Shown piece after piece: positions 54,543 through 64,000 of a stretch of 64,000 nucleotides of DNA. Position 1 is the first letter of the stretch. Every line of letters begins with the position of its first letter. Below the pieces are notes generated by a model. The model was not told the origin of the DNA and did no database searches. It saw only the letters and a program-made list of their open reading frames with translations. Source of the DNA: an uncultured Neokomagataea sp. (GTDB taxonomy: Bacteria; Pseudomonadota; Alphaproteobacteria; Acetobacterales; Acetobacteraceae); assembly GCF_946476835.1 (NCBI RefSeq), contig NZ_CAMKWA010000008.1:1-64000 (forward strand). The letters are read 5' to 3'. The translations under genes and the position numbers were made by a program.

Positions 54543-55364
54543 GTGACCCTTCCTTCCCTTAAGGACAGCATCCAACAACACGGGCTTGATGCCAAAAAAG
54601 CCCTTGGACAGCACTTCCTTCTTGATCCGGGCCTCTGCGCCCGGATTGCGGCCCTCGGCGGTGACCTCACAGGCCGCAGCGTAGTGGAAATTGGCCCCGG
54701 GCCCGGTGGCCTCACCCGCGCCCTGATCAACACGCCCGCAGACCGTATCGACGCCGTTGAAATTGACGAACGCGCATGGCCATTGCTGGAAGAACTCGCT
54801 GACTATGCCGATGGCCGCCTCCACATCGTACGGCAGGATGCCCTCACGCTTGATGCCGCCACCCTCGGCCCCGCTCCACGCCAAATCGTGGCCAATCTAC
54901 CCTATAACGTCGCGACCCCTCTCTTAGTCGGCTGGCTTCGCCAAGCGGCTTCGTGGGAGCGTATGGCACTCATGTTCCAACTGGAAGTCGCAGAACGCAT
55001 TTGCGCAGCCCCCGGAACATCCGCTTATGGGCGCCTTGCTGTTCTCGCGCAGTGGTGTGCTCAATGCAGCGTCGCACTCAAAATTCCACCAGGCGCTTTT
55101 TCTCCGCCTCCAAAAGTGCACTCGGCTGTTGCTGTCATTATTCCACATGCTGAACAGCCCGCTCCTGCACTCTTCAAAGCGATGGAACGTGTCACCGCTG
55201 CCGCCTTTGGACAACGCCGTAAAATGCTGCGTTCTTCCTTAAAGTCCATCGGCGGTGAAACCCTCCTTGCACGTGCAGAGATCAAGCCAACACGCCGCGC
55301 AGAAACCCTCTCTGTGGACGAATTCGCACGCCTGGCTGCACTGCATCACGCCGATCGGTCGTGA
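54543..55364 (+). CDS. ksgA: 16S rRNA dimethyladenosine transferase
   Basis: Dimethylates A1518 and A1519 of 16S rRNA. KKALGQHFLLDP, VEIGPGPGGLTRAL (SAM motif I), DAVEIDERAW, IVANLPYNVATPLL (catalytic NLPY) and FSPPPKVHSAV are all present. 273 residues, GTG start. pdxA, often between surA and ksgA, is missing here. Confidence 0.97.
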   Translation: MTLPSLKDSIQQHGLDAKKALGQHFLLDPGLCARIAALGGDLTGRSVVEIGPGPGGLTRALINTPADRIDAVEIDERAWPLLEELADYADGRLHIVRQDALTLDAATLGPAPRQIVANLPYNVATPLLVGWLRQAASWERMALMFQLEVAERICAAPGTSAYGRLAVLAQWCAQCSVALKIPPGAFSPPPKVHSAVAVIIPHAEQPAPALFKAMERVTAAAFGQRRKMLRSSLKSIGGETLLARAEIKPTRRAETLSVDEFARLAALHHADRS

Positions 55365-55942
55365 TCTCACGCCCACGCTGTACATGGGCTGAGGCTACCC
55401 CACTTCTTCAACGCTACCATGATGAAGAGTGGGGAAACCCCATCACTGAAGACCGAGCACTCTGGGAAAGCCTCATATTAGAAGGCTTTCAGGCAGGCCT
55501 CTCATGGCGCATTATTCTCGAACGACGTACGGCGCTCCGAACAGCCTTCGCACATTTTATTCCTGAAAAACTGATCCATTTCACGCCACATGATGTCGAA
55601 CGCCTCATGCAAGATAAAACAATCATCCGCTCCCGCGCCAAAATCACCAGCGTCATCTCTAACGCACATGCATATTTAAAAATGCGGATACAGGGGGAAA
55701 GCCTAAACAGCCTCCTCAACCACTACATTCCCCAATACCCAATCACCAACCACTCAGAGGCCCCTCTAACGCAATCCCCACTTTCCCAAGAGATCGCACA
55801 AGCACTTAAAAAGCGTGGATTTAAATTCGTCGGCCCAACGATTATCTACTCTTGGCTACAAGCGATCGGCAGAGTGGATGACCATGAACCGCAATGTTAC
55901 GCTCGGCGCGATCACGCACTCGCCTCACAGCATGACAAATAA
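55361..55942 (+). CDS. tag: DNA-3-methyladenine glycosylase I
   Basis: Excises 3-methyladenine from DNA. CTWAEATPLLQRYHDEEWGN, LEGFQAGLSWRIILERR and the C-terminal zinc residues (DDHEPQCYARRDH) match Tag. 193 residues. GTG start overlaps the ksgA stop (GTGA). Confidence 0.92.
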   Translation: MISRPRCTWAEATPLLQRYHDEEWGNPITEDRALWESLILEGFQAGLSWRIILERRTALRTAFAHFIPEKLIHFTPHDVERLMQDKTIIRSRAKITSVISNAHAYLKMRIQGESLNSLLNHYIPQYPITNHSEAPLTQSPLSQEIAQALKKRGFKFVGPTIIYSWLQAIGRVDDHEPQCYARRDHALASQHDK

Positions 55943-56273
55943 CGCTATGCTCTTCATCCTCACCTATGCTGCCGCCGCATTATGCGAGATTTTTGGTTGT
56001 TTTACCTTCTGGATGTGGCTTCGCCTCTCCAAATCAGCCTTGTGGCTTCTCCCGGGCTGCGTGTCTCTCATCGCTTTTGCCGCCCTCTTAACGCTGATTG
56101 ATACCGCTGAAGCCGGACGCGCCTATGCCGCCTATGCGGGCATCTACATCGCTGCCTCTATCATCTGGCTTTGGCTCGTTGAAGACACGCAACCCGATTT
56201 ATGGGATATGAGCGGCACAGCCTTTTGCCTCATCGGCGCAGGTATCATCTTTTTCGCGCCACACCGCAGCTAA
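55932..56273 (+). CDS. YnfA/UPF0060 family membrane protein
   Basis: 113 residues and four helices: FILTYAAAALCEIFGCFTFW, MWLRLSKSALWLLPG, AYAAYAGIYIAASIIWLW and WDMSGTAFCLIGAGIIFF. The EIFGC...WLR and AYAAYAGIYI motifs are characteristic of YnfA, a small-multidrug-like family of uncertain role. It overlaps tag by 11 bases; the ATG at 55947 is an alternative. Its stop overlaps that of the convergent gene. Confidence 0.9.
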   Translation: MTNNAMLFILTYAAAALCEIFGCFTFWMWLRLSKSALWLLPGCVSLIAFAALLTLIDTAEAGRAYAAYAGIYIAASIIWLWLVEDTQPDLWDMSGTAFCLIGAGIIFFAPHRS

Positions 56274-56815
56274 GCACCACGCTCCGGACATACAAAGACA
56301 GTAAAATCATTTGAAGGCCAGTCATACGGAATCTGCTTCAACATATCCCCAACAAAACCGCGATGATAAGTGGCATGATTAACAATATGCAGCACAATAT
56401 CTTCCCGCGTCATCGCAGCCTGACGACCATTTAAAAATTCAAAATGCACGAGCACATCTAGGTCATCATCTCTCCATGACCCGACATGCTCAAGATACCA
56501 GTCATTCATACGCTCCACAAAGACTACAAGCTCATCAACGCTTGGCGTATGCTCCGTATTTCGCGTTTGGTACGTGTGCGGCAATCCTAAAAGATGGTGC
56601 TTAAAAATATCATCGACAACACAGCTATGATTCATCGTCCGCACGATATTATCAAATGTTGTCTTACGAACTCTAAAAGCCTCCTCCTGCGGGATAGACT
56701 TCACAGCATGGCACGCCAAATCATCTGCCCATTTCTTATATTCTAGCAGCTTCATCAGCGTATTAACGCGAATATGGGATGCTAAAGACACCGTATCTTG
56801 CATATCCTGCGTCAT
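56270..56815 (-). CDS. DinB-family protein
   Basis: 181 residues of four-helix DinB/YfiT type. The three metal-binding His are probably in MNHSCVVDD and HIVNHATYHRG. Such proteins are thiol-dependent metal enzymes or of unknown role. The start at 56815 is preferred because TGAGGA then lies about 9 bases ahead; an ATG 9 bases upstream is too near this site. Confidence 0.88.
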   Translation of the reverse strand: MTQDMQDTVSLASHIRVNTLMKLLEYKKWADDLACHAVKSIPQEEAFRVRKTTFDNIVRTMNHSCVVDDIFKHHLLGLPHTYQTRNTEHTPSVDELVVFVERMNDWYLEHVGSWRDDDLDVLVHFEFLNGRQAAMTREDIVLHIVNHATYHRGFVGDMLKQIPYDWPSNDFTVFVCPERGA

Positions 56816-56852
56816 AAGAGTCATTCCTCAGCATTTTTATAGAGCCATAAAT

Positions 56853-56890
56853 ACAAAAAACCCGGGGCAGGAAAACCTGCCACCGGGCTT
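56853..56890 (-). terminator. Intrinsic terminator of rpsF-rpsR-rplI
   Basis: On the minus strand, GCCCGGTGGCAGG-TTTT-CCTGCCCCGGGTTTTTT with one bulge. Beyond the rplI stop by about 40 bases. Confidence 0.9.
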
Positions 56891-56929
56891 TTCATTCTAC
56901 ACAATAAAGCATGCCCGAAGGCAAACACC

Positions 56930-57523
56930 TTATTCTGCAGCAGCGTCTTCTACAGCGGCTTCAGCTGCAGCTTCTTCAGCTGCATTTTCAGCCTGCAGGT
57001 CACCAAGGATGTTTTCATCCTCTTCCTGCACGCCTACTTCTTCACCACGTGCCTGACGTTCAGCTTCTTCTTCTGAACGTGCGACGTTAACCGTCAGCGA
57101 GATAGACACTTCTGGGTGCAGAACAACCTTAGCGATCGTCAGGCCAAGAGCCTTGATCGGGTGTTCCAGAACAACCTGCTGACGAGAAATCGTCAGGCCA
57201 GCATCCGTTGCTGCAACCGCGATGTCACGGGTGCTAACGGAGCCGTACAAGCTGCCGCTGTCGCTTGCTTGACGAATGACAACGACGGAAAGGTCGTGCA
57301 TACGCTCTGCAAGGCGCTCAGCTTCTTCACGCTTCTTCAGGTTCAGAGCTTCGAGCTGAACGCGTTCAGTTTCAAAGCGCTTCTGGTTAGCAGCGGTTGC
57401 ACGAAGTGCCTTGCCTTGCGGCAAAAGGAAGTTACGTGCGTAGCCCGGCTTCACGTGGACGAGATCGCCCATCTGGCCGAGATGCTCAACCCGCTGCAGC
57501 AGGATCAATGCGGTCTGGGACAT
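56930..57523 (-). CDS. rplI: 50S ribosomal protein L9
   Basis: 197 residues. [20 protein letters not shown] and [12 protein letters not shown] are the L9 N-terminal signature, and the C-terminal domain ends near residue 150. After it the protein runs on for about 45 residues of mainly Glu and Ala ([19 protein letters not shown]), longer than E. coli L9 (149 residues). Follows rpsR by 10 bases. Confidence 0.96.
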   Translation of the reverse strand: MSQTALILLQRVEHLGQMGDLVHVKPGYARNFLLPQGKALRATAANQKRFETERVQLEALNLKKREEAERLAERMHDLSVVVIRQASDSGSLYGSVSTRDIAVAATDAGLTISRQQVVLEHPIKALGLTIAKVVLHPEVSISLTVNVARSEEEAERQARGEEVGVQEEDENILGDLQAENAAEEAAAEAAVEDAAAE

Positions 57524-57533
57524 GATGCTCTCC

Positions 57534-57815
57534 TCAGTTCACAACATAAGGAAGCAGAGCGAGGAAGCGCGCACGCTTAATCGCTTGAGCCAGCTCACGC
57601 TGCTTCTTAGCCGAAACGGCCGTGATACGGCTCGGTACAATCTTACCACGTTCCGACAGGAAGCGGCTCAGCAGACGTACGTCTTTGTAATCGATCTTCG
57701 GCGCATTCGGGCCGGAGAACGGGCAAGACTTACGACGACGGTAGAACGGACGACGTGCGCCAACAGCTGTACGACGAGCGGCTGGGTTCACTTCAGTGGT
57801 GTTGATGTCAGACAT
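57534..57815 (-). CDS. rpsR: 30S ribosomal protein S18
   Basis: 93 residues, basic: [20 protein letters not shown] and [20 protein letters not shown] are the S18 signature. Between rpsF and rplI in the usual order. Confidence 0.97.
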   Translation of the reverse strand: MSDINTTEVNPAARRTAVGARRPFYRRRKSCPFSGPNAPKIDYKDVRLLSRFLSERGKIVPSRITAVSAKKQRELAQAIKRARFLALLPYVVN

Positions 57816-57820
57816 TCTTC

Positions 57821-58294
57821 TTACTCAGCTCCTGCCTCAGCCTCGGCGCGTGCGCGATATTCTTCGCGATCTTCGCTACCACGACGTCCACCACGACCGC
57901 TTTCAAAGCGACCGGACGGCTTGGAGCCACCACGGAAAGAACCGCGCTCACCACGGTCACCACGGTCATCGCCCTTACGAGCCAGAACCGGAGACGGGGT
58001 TTCGTCGATTTCGTCAATACGCAGCGTCAGAACGCGCAGAACGTCTTCGTTCAGACCAAGCTGACGCTCAACTTCGCGCAGAACGTCGGACGCACACTCG
58101 ATACCGAGCAGGACGTAATGGCCCTTACGGTTCTTCTTGATGCGATAAGCCAGCGAACGCAGGCCCCAGAATTCACGCTTCTTGATCGAGCCGCCGTTTT
58201 CAGTCAGCAGGGTTTCGATCGTTTCAACAATGCTCTCGACCTGAGCCTGAGACACATCGTTACGTGCGATAAGCACGCTTTCATACAATGGCAT
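57821..58294 (-). CDS. rpsF: 30S ribosomal protein S6
   Basis: 157 residues. [20 protein letters not shown] and [19 protein letters not shown] match S6. A tail of ~55 residues is rich in Gly, Arg, Ser and Glu ([15 protein letters not shown]), extended relative to E. coli. The short gap before rpsR suggests a single operon rpsF-rpsR-rplI. Confidence 0.97.
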   Translation of the reverse strand: MPLYESVLIARNDVSQAQVESIVETIETLLTENGGSIKKREFWGLRSLAYRIKKNRKGHYVLLGIECASDVLREVERQLGLNEDVLRVLTLRIDEIDETPSPVLARKGDDRGDRGERGSFRGGSKPSGRFESGRGGRRGSEDREEYRARAEAEAGAE

Positions 58295-58491
58295 GTGCTC
58301 TCCCTTCGGATAAGTTCAACCCAACTGTTCTGACCCATGCCAAAACAGTGCCCTGTCATACAGGCATAATCGCTTGATGAATGGAGCACGGGTATAGCTG
58401 GTGCGATGCCACATCGCCCAGCAGGGAAGAACGGCAGAAACCACATTTTACTACAAAAAACAAGAAAGAATCGACATAGCCGCCATCGGCC
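58295..58491 (-). promoter_or_regulatory. rpsF leader / promoter region
   Basis: Between GNAT and rpsF. A perfect small hairpin GCGATG-CCA-CATCGC lies at 58403-58417, and CCGAAGG lies just before the rpsF ribosome binding site, somewhat like the conserved CCG of S6:S18-binding leaders. A T-rich stretch with TAAAAT at about 58444 could be the promoter. Leader assignment is tentative. Confidence 0.35.
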
Positions 58492-59058
58492 TTATTGCCC
58501 AGACGCAGGCCAGTACTCCTGCGGCACATCCCACCGCTCACGGATCACACGCGTCACCTGAAAACCGACCTTCTTATAATTTGGCAGCGCACGTGGGTGA
58601 TCGAGCGTACACGTATTCACCTCAAGCTTTGATACGCCCATATAAAAGGCATGCGCCACGGCTCGCTCCAACAAAAAGCGTCCCAAACCATGCCCAATGG
58701 CGCACGGCAACAACCCAAAATATGCAAGCTCTGACACCATCGGGGACACACGATGAAGTTCATAAAACCCCAATGGCGCTCCCTGCTGATCATGCAGAAC
58801 CATAATGAAACGCTCAGGATCACGTAATAACGCGGCAAGAGCATCTTCAGGCATTTTTCGGCGCATCCACCAGCAATATGCCGCGCCCACATCCCTATAA
58901 AGCCGCCTGTATAACCCGACAGCAGAAGGGGCCAGCCTTGTTAAGGCTAGCCCCTCCGGTAGAGGCGGCACATCCGTGCTACCTCTCACCATTTCGAGAA
59001 ACGTAACATCTACATCCAAGCGGGTTGTTGGCCCACAAGCACGCAGCCAATACTCCAC
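58492..59058 (-). CDS. GNAT-family N-acetyltransferase
   Basis: 188 residues from a GTG (TTG at 59064 overlapping the rpoD stop is also open). The acetyl-CoA site is recognisable in YFGLLPCAIGHGLGRFLLERA (Q/RxxGxG/A loop as IGHGLG) with LEVNTCTLDHPRALPNYKKVGF at the end. Substrate unknown. It follows rpoD by a few bases. Confidence 0.87.
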   Translation of the reverse strand: MEYWLRACGPTTRLDVDVTFLEMVRGSTDVPPLPEGLALTRLAPSAVGLYRRLYRDVGAAYCWWMRRKMPEDALAALLRDPERFIMVLHDQQGAPLGFYELHRVSPMVSELAYFGLLPCAIGHGLGRFLLERAVAHAFYMGVSKLEVNTCTLDHPRALPNYKKVGFQVTRVIRERWDVPQEYWPASGQ

Positions 59059-59060
59059 GA

Positions 59061-61010
59061 TCAATTATCGTCGAGGAAGGAGCGCAGCTTACGGCTACGG
59101 CTCGGATGCTTCAGCTTACGAAGCGCCTTTGCCTCAATCTGACGAATACGCTCACGGGTCACGTTAAACTGCTGGCCAACTTCTTCCAGCGTGTGATCCG
59201 TGTTCATGCCAATACCAAAGCGCATACGCAGCACACGCTCTTCACGCGGCGTCAATGATGCCAGAACACGCGTCGTCGCTTCACGTAGATTGGTCTGAAT
59301 CGCGGCATCCAACGGAATAACAGCCGTCTTATCCTCAATGAAGTCACCAAGATGGCTATCTTCCTCGTCACCAATCGGCGTTTCGAGAGAAATTGGCTCC
59401 TTGGCAATCTTGAGAACCTTACGGACCTTCTCAAGCGGCATCCCCAGCTTTTCAGCCAGTTCTTCCGGAGCAGGTTCGCGCCCGATCTCATGCAGCATCT
59501 GACGTGACGTACGAACCAGCTTATTGATCGTTTCGATCATGTGCACCGGAATACGGATCGTCTTCGCCTGATCAGCAATAGAACGTGTAATGGCCTGACG
59601 GATCCACCACGTCGCATAGGTAGAGAACTTATAACCGCGGCGATACTCGAACTTATCAACAGCTTTCATCAAGCCGATATTACCTTCTTGGATCAGATCC
59701 AAGAATTGCAAACCACGGTTCGTGTACTTCTTCGCAATCGAAATAACGAGACGCAGATTGGCCTCAATCATTTCCTTCTTAGCGCGCGTGGAATCACGCT
59801 CACCACGTGAAATCGTGGCATAAACACGACGGAACTCACCAACCGGCAAACCCGTCTCATGCAGCAAAGTCGCCAGTTCGTTCCGCAGATGCTCCAGAGA
59901 CGCAACATGCTTCGTCGTCAGCGTTTTCCAGCCCTTGCCAGGCAGCTTGCTGATGAACTCAATCCATGTTGGGTCCATTTCACGGTTACGGTACTTTAAC
60001 AAGAAATCATCACGTGAAATCTTGCAGCTTTCCGCAAGACGCAGCATCCGGCCTTCAATATTATTCAGGCGCTGAACATGCAGCTTGATCTGTGCAACCA
60101 GTTCTTCAATACGATTGTTGTGCAGATGAACCTGCTCAACAATACTCACCAGTTCACTCCGCAGCGCTTCATAGCTTTGCTCGGCATCAACAGACTGCTC
60201 TGCTCCAGCTTCCAAAGCTTCTAGGCGGCGAACCTGAATGGTGCGCAACTTCTCATAAAGCGGCCCGATTGATTCAAAGCGCTCCAGAATTTCAGGACGA
60301 AGCTTTTCTTCAAGCGCGGACAAAGACAGACCACTGCCTTCCTGCTGCTCGCCTTCTTCACCTTCATTTTCTGGCGCTTCGTCCTCTGCGGATTCTTCGC
60401 CTTCTTCACCCTCTTCTACTTCAGGGCCGGGACCACCAGCCTGACTGGCTTCAAGGTCCACAATATCGCGCAGAAGCATCTCGCCATTTTTTAGGCAATC
60501 ATGCCATGAAATGATCGCACGAATGGTCAATGGGCTTTCGCACAGCCCGCCAATCATTTCATCACGGCCAGCTTCAATGCGCTTCGCAATCGCGATTTCG
60601 CCTTCGCGAGAGAGCAGCTCCACCGTGCCCATCTCACGCAAGTACATACGCACTGGGTCATCGGTACGGCTAGCTGCTTCCGCATCGACGTTACCGCCTT
60701 GCGGCTCATCAGATGTTTCTTCTTCTGATTCAGCTGCTTCCGTACGTGCCGTTTCGTTCTCTTCCTGCTCTTCAGCATCAAGAACCTGAATACCCAGTTC
60801 TGAAAGCGCAGCCATAACATCTTCAATTTGCTCTGAAGACATCTGGTCCTGCGGCAGAACCGCATTCAGTTCATCAAAAGTAATATGCCCGCGTTCACGC
60901 CCTTTGGCGATCAGCCGCTTAACGGCTGCGGACTGCGTATCCAGAAGCGTAGCATCGCCTTCCTGCTCCTGCGCGTTCCGTTCCGTATTCGAGGCTGTTT
61001 TCGTCGCCAT
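59061..61010 (-). CDS. rpoD: RNA polymerase primary sigma factor RpoD
   Basis: 649-residue housekeeping sigma factor. Region 1.1 (residues ~30-90), [20 protein letters not shown] (1.2), a Glu-rich non-conserved insert (~190-250), region 2 ([20 protein letters not shown]-type [32 protein letters not shown]), region 3 and region 4 ([20 protein letters not shown]). Start MATKTASN follows GGAGAG. The insert has runs of Glu/Gly ([20 protein letters not shown]). Confidence 0.98.
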   Translation of the reverse strand: MATKTASNTERNAQEQEGDATLLDTQSAAVKRLIAKGRERGHITFDELNAVLPQDQMSSEQIEDVMAALSELGIQVLDAEEQEENETARTEAAESEEETSDEPQGGNVDAEAASRTDDPVRMYLREMGTVELLSREGEIAIAKRIEAGRDEMIGGLCESPLTIRAIISWHDCLKNGEMLLRDIVDLEASQAGGPGPEVEEGEEGEESAEDEAPENEGEEGEQQEGSGLSLSALEEKLRPEILERFESIGPLYEKLRTIQVRRLEALEAGAEQSVDAEQSYEALRSELVSIVEQVHLHNNRIEELVAQIKLHVQRLNNIEGRMLRLAESCKISRDDFLLKYRNREMDPTWIEFISKLPGKGWKTLTTKHVASLEHLRNELATLLHETGLPVGEFRRVYATISRGERDSTRAKKEMIEANLRLVISIAKKYTNRGLQFLDLIQEGNIGLMKAVDKFEYRRGYKFSTYATWWIRQAITRSIADQAKTIRIPVHMIETINKLVRTSRQMLHEIGREPAPEELAEKLGMPLEKVRKVLKIAKEPISLETPIGDEEDSHLGDFIEDKTAVIPLDAAIQTNLREATTRVLASLTPREERVLRMRFGIGMNTDHTLEEVGQQFNVTRERIRQIEAKALRKLKHPSRSRKLRSFLDDN

Positions 61011-61118
61011 GCGTCTCTCCGTCAAACCCACCGCCTGCAAGCAATTCGGCAGCGTGCAGGTGGTCGATCACGCGCCTAAAGTCAAGATTAACTTACAAAA
61101 GAAAAACTAAATCACATC

Positions 61119-62948
61119 TCAATCATGAGCCTCAGGGACCTCTCCACGGCGCAATGCATCCAAAATTCGCATTCTCGCCAGTAACTTCGCAGGGAAAGTC
61201 CCGCCGGTTTCACTATTTTCAGCGTATGCTGAACGAATCGCAGCCTCAATGTCATGCGTGACAGCTTTTTCAAAGGCCTCAAAGTTCAAAAAACCATAAA
61301 AATGCCACCACCGCTCAAGAATTTCTTCATGCACGAGGTCTTCCCCCTCTGCACCCGGCCGCATTTTTTGTCGAGAACGTACTCCACTCTGTGCCAAAAT
61401 CTCAGCTGCAGAATGCTCTAAACCATGCTGCTTCAGCCATTGCAAACAGCGCTCATGCGTTAACGCACCATCATCCTGCGAGATCCAGTCAAACAACGCA
61501 GCACGCAGCACATCTAAGTCTGCAGGCAGTTCAAGCCCACTATAGGCTTGCTCAATCTCTGGCAAAATACGCGGGTGCCGCAGCACAAGCGCCGTCAACA
61601 AACGTAAACGCTGATCCCCACCGGAAACAACATGCTGCCCCGCTAAAGAGATGCCCCCTTTTTGAACGGGCGCCGCAGATTTGCCCCCTCGCCGCCTAAA
61701 CTGCGTAAAGAACATATCCAGCAACGTACTGCGATACTCACTCGCAAGATTTCGGTCTGGAATAAGCTGAGATAACGCAACCAAGCGCTCCCTCAATGCG
61801 GCACGTTCATCCGGTCCGGGCGACTTCATCCCGCCAATCAACAGATTAAACAGCTCTTCCGCTAAAGACGTCGAACTCTCTAAAGCCTGCTGCATCGCAG
61901 CAGGACCGGAGCGGCGAATTAAACTGTCAGGGTCATCTTTCGCATCCAAACGACAAAAGCGCACCCGCCGCTCGGGCGTCAATAACGGCAGAGCCACCTC
62001 GCAAGAACGTAGAGCAGCACGCGCACCAGCCGCGTCACCGTCCAAACACAAGATTGGAGACGCTGCCATGCGCCACAAGAGCATAAACTGCTCATCACCC
62101 AGCGCCGTTCCCAGTGGCGCCACCCCGCCATGAAAACCAGCCTGATCTAGGGCGATGACATCCATATACCCTTCCACAACGATCAACTCTTCACCGCGAT
62201 GCACCGCCTCGCGCGCATAATCGACATTGTAAAGCGTTCGCCGCTTTGAAAAGAGTGCCGTTTCTGGCCCGTTGAGATATTTTGGCTGCCCATCTCCCAG
62301 TGTACGACCACCAAAAGAGATCAACCGCCCACGCCGATCCCGAATGGGAAATGTAACGCGGTTAAAAAACAGTTCCCCCTGCGGCCGCCCCTGCTCATCA
62401 CTCCGCATGACCCCGGCCCGCACAAGCATATCCGCTGTCACATTATGCGGGCGCAATTCCTCAACCAGACTGCGCCCATCGCCAGACCAGCCAAGTCCAA
62501 AACGCTCAATCGTCGCTTCCGTCAGCCCACGCTGGCGCAAATATTCCAGACCTCGCCGCCCTTCGGCCTGATACAAGCGACGACGGTAAGACGCCTGAAC
62601 CAAATCCAACACTTCCGTGAGAGATTTTACTTCCTGAGCACGCTGCTGCTGTTGGATATCCTGTTTTGGCACCTCCAACCCAGCTTCAGCGGCCAATTGC
62701 TCCACAGCTTCAGGAAAACTCCGCCCCTCACTTTGCATCACAAACGTAATGGCATCCCCATGCGCACCGCACCCAAAACAATGGAAGTGGTCATCATACA
62801 CATAGAAAGATGGCGTTTTCTCACCATGAAACGGGCAGCAAATTTTCCAATTCCGCCCAGAACGTACCAGCTTATGACGGCGACCAATAAGAGACGAAAG
62901 GGGCGTACGATTTCGGACTTCGTCGAGGAAGGCTGTATCAAACGCCAT
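61119..62948 (-). CDS. dnaG: DNA primase
   Basis: 609 residues. The N-terminal zinc ribbon is CCPFHGEKTPSFYV and HCFGCGAHGD; the RNA polymerase domain contains GRTLGDGQPKYLNGPET, FSKRRTLYNVDYA, the TOPRIM motif VVEGYMDVIAL and LCLDGDAAG. Followed by rpoD, the common dnaG-rpoD order. Confidence 0.97.
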   Translation of the reverse strand: MAFDTAFLDEVRNRTPLSSLIGRRHKLVRSGRNWKICCPFHGEKTPSFYVYDDHFHCFGCGAHGDAITFVMQSEGRSFPEAVEQLAAEAGLEVPKQDIQQQQRAQEVKSLTEVLDLVQASYRRRLYQAEGRRGLEYLRQRGLTEATIERFGLGWSGDGRSLVEELRPHNVTADMLVRAGVMRSDEQGRPQGELFFNRVTFPIRDRRGRLISFGGRTLGDGQPKYLNGPETALFSKRRTLYNVDYAREAVHRGEELIVVEGYMDVIALDQAGFHGGVAPLGTALGDEQFMLLWRMAASPILCLDGDAAGARAALRSCEVALPLLTPERRVRFCRLDAKDDPDSLIRRSGPAAMQQALESSTSLAEELFNLLIGGMKSPGPDERAALRERLVALSQLIPDRNLASEYRSTLLDMFFTQFRRRGGKSAAPVQKGGISLAGQHVVSGGDQRLRLLTALVLRHPRILPEIEQAYSGLELPADLDVLRAALFDWISQDDGALTHERCLQWLKQHGLEHSAAEILAQSGVRSRQKMRPGAEGEDLVHEEILERWWHFYGFLNFEAFEKAVTHDIEAAIRSAYAENSETGGTFPAKLLARMRILDALRRGEVPEAHD

Positions 62949-63043
62949 AATTTATACCACCATTCCTCAACACCCTGCTGCGCCCCCTTACCTTTAACCC
63001 TCTAAATGTTAGAGGTTCTGAGTATTTTTCAATACCCCACCCC

Positions 63044-64000
63044 CTAGCGCACCCGCGCAAAATCCTCCCAACCGTCATCTGGCGTCGTAATATCACGCGT
63101 CAGACGACGATACGTCTCATCCTCCTCTTCTTTTCGGCGATTAATGTGAGGGTAGTCATCATCATCAAATTTGAAACGACCTGTCTCCACATTCAAATCG
63201 GCAGCTTCCTGCTTCAAATTACGGCATGCCGTCGTAACTTCTTCAACCATCGCTGCATTATGCTGAGTCATTTGGTCCATATCGCGAATAACGATATTAA
63301 TATTCCCCAAGCTTTCAGCCTCACTCGCCGTTGCTTTAGAAATTTCATCCAGCACAGACGAGATACCATCTACATGACGATTAATAATATGCATCGCCCC
63401 ATCAGCCTGGCCGACGAGATTGACCCCTTCCTCCATCTGCCGCACAGATGCGCCAATAATCTCTTGTATCTCCCGCGCAGACTGGGTCGAACGTTGAGCG
63501 AGCGCTCTAATCTCCACCGCAACCACATTAAAACCACGACCAGCTTCACCAGCACGCGCCGCTTCAATCCCGGCATTCAACGCGAGCAAATTAGTCTGAA
63601 ACGCCATTTCTTCAATTAGGCCAATAATCGACTCAATCTGCCGTGATGACGCGCGCAATTCTCCCATGGCTTGATTAGCCGTCCGCATGGTTTGGGAAAC
63701 ATCCGAAACCTTCGTATTCGCTTCCAAGGCCACCTGTCGCGCATCAAAAGAAGCTGTAGCCGTTTGCCGCACCGTCGCGGTGATCTCGTTAATCGTCGAT
63801 GACGCCTCAGCCAAGCTCTGCGCCTGCTTCGCCGTCCGCACAGCCAAATCATCAGATGCCACTGAAATTTGCGTCGTACCACTCGCCATCATGGCACTAC
63901 CGGACGAAATATTATGCACCGCCCTGGAAAGGGACTTAACCATTTGATTAAAGCTCAAACGAAAACCCTCAAAGCGGTCATGAAATGGCTTTTCAAAAGA
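63044..64000 (-). CDS. Methyl-accepting chemotaxis protein, C-terminal part (5' end beyond window)
   Basis: The frame is open to the last base; about 318 codons of the C-terminal signalling part are seen. An N-terminal portion (DRFEGFRLSFNQMVKSL) resembles the end of a HAMP domain, then coiled-coil methylation helices and the CheA/CheW-binding hairpin LNAGIEAARAGEAGRGFNVV. The end is basic/acidic (RRKEEEDETYRRL) rather than a pentapeptide CheR site. The sensor domain is outside. Confidence 0.92.
   Translation of the reverse strand, partial: SFEKPFHDRFEGFRLSFNQMVKSLSRAVHNISSGSAMMASGTTQISVASDDLAVRTAKQAQSLAEASSTINEITATVRQTATASFDARQVALEANTKVSDVSQTMRTANQAMGELRASSRQIESIIGLIEEMAFQTNLLALNAGIEAARAGEAGRGFNVVAVEIRALAQRSTQSAREIQEIIGASVRQMEEGVNLVGQADGAMHIINRHVDGISSVLDEISKATASEAESLGNINIVIRDMDQMTQHNAAMVEEVTTACRNLKQEAADLNVETGRFKFDDDDYPHINRRKEEEDETYRRLTRDITTPDDGWEDFARVR

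Overview
The window is a chromosomal segment of an alphaproteobacterium, most likely an acetic acid bacterium (Acetobacteraceae). Pointers are the PQQ-dependent membrane glucose dehydrogenase, the cyanide-insensitive-type cytochrome bd oxidase with a DUF2474-like third gene, Mak-type fructokinase, moderate-to-high GC, and housekeeping proteins of alphaproteobacterial character. The genus cannot be fixed from sequence alone. About 60 genes are packed tightly, with many ATGA, GTGA and TAATG stop/start overlaps. I see no tRNA, rRNA, CRISPR array, prophage or insertion sequence.

Layout. 1-3.3 kb: 3' part of a TonB-dependent siderophore receptor followed by three overlapping membrane genes (DUF3649-like, PepSY/TM, DUF3325-like). 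3.5-9.1 kb: rlmN, argG, FKBP lipoprotein, tdk (-), lipoprotein cytochrome c, trpS. 9.2-14.7 kb, minus strand: rpmI-rplT-(terminator)-pheS-pheT-lpxB. 15-17.5 kb: gcd. 17.6-18.9 kb: two exported proteins, one with duplicated TonB_C-like domains and one with CRDKAGKF motifs and LEA-like 11-mer repeats. 18.9-23.2 kb, minus: sufE and two hybrid histidine kinases. 23.3-28.8 kb: small membrane protein, zinc-ribbon protein, ftsEX, ydcF-like, plsC-like, DUF2125. 28.8-31.8 kb: a consensus FNR/FixK box, then cydA-cydB-DUF2474. 31.9-32.9 kb: an exported protein and its broken paralogue, which carries a G12 tract. 32.9-36 kb: gloB, methyltransferase, psd-pssA. 36.2-37.1 kb: fructokinase. 37.2-43 kb: a six-gene hydrogenase-4-like operon whose large subunit has no Ni-Fe cysteines. 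43-46 kb: aldo/keto reductase, holC, pepA. 46-56.3 kb: cysQ, Sua5/YwlC, a coiled-coil membrane protein, lptF-lptG-lptD-surA-ksgA-tag-ynfA. 56.3-64 kb, minus: dinB-like, rplI-rpsR-rpsF, GNAT, rpoD-dnaG, and the C-terminal part of a chemotaxis receptor.

Themes. Envelope biogenesis is heavily represented (lptFGD, surA, lpxB, psd, pssA, plsC-like, ftsEX), as are periplasmic and alternative respiration (gcd, bd oxidase, lipoprotein cytochrome c) and translation (rlmN, ksgA, trpS, pheST, ribosomal proteins, Sua5). The best candidate for an under-described system is the HyfBCEFGI-like membrane complex at 37.2-43 kb. It keeps the four cysteines for a proximal [4Fe-4S] cluster in the small subunit, but lacks the Ni-Fe ligands and any ferredoxin-like input subunit.
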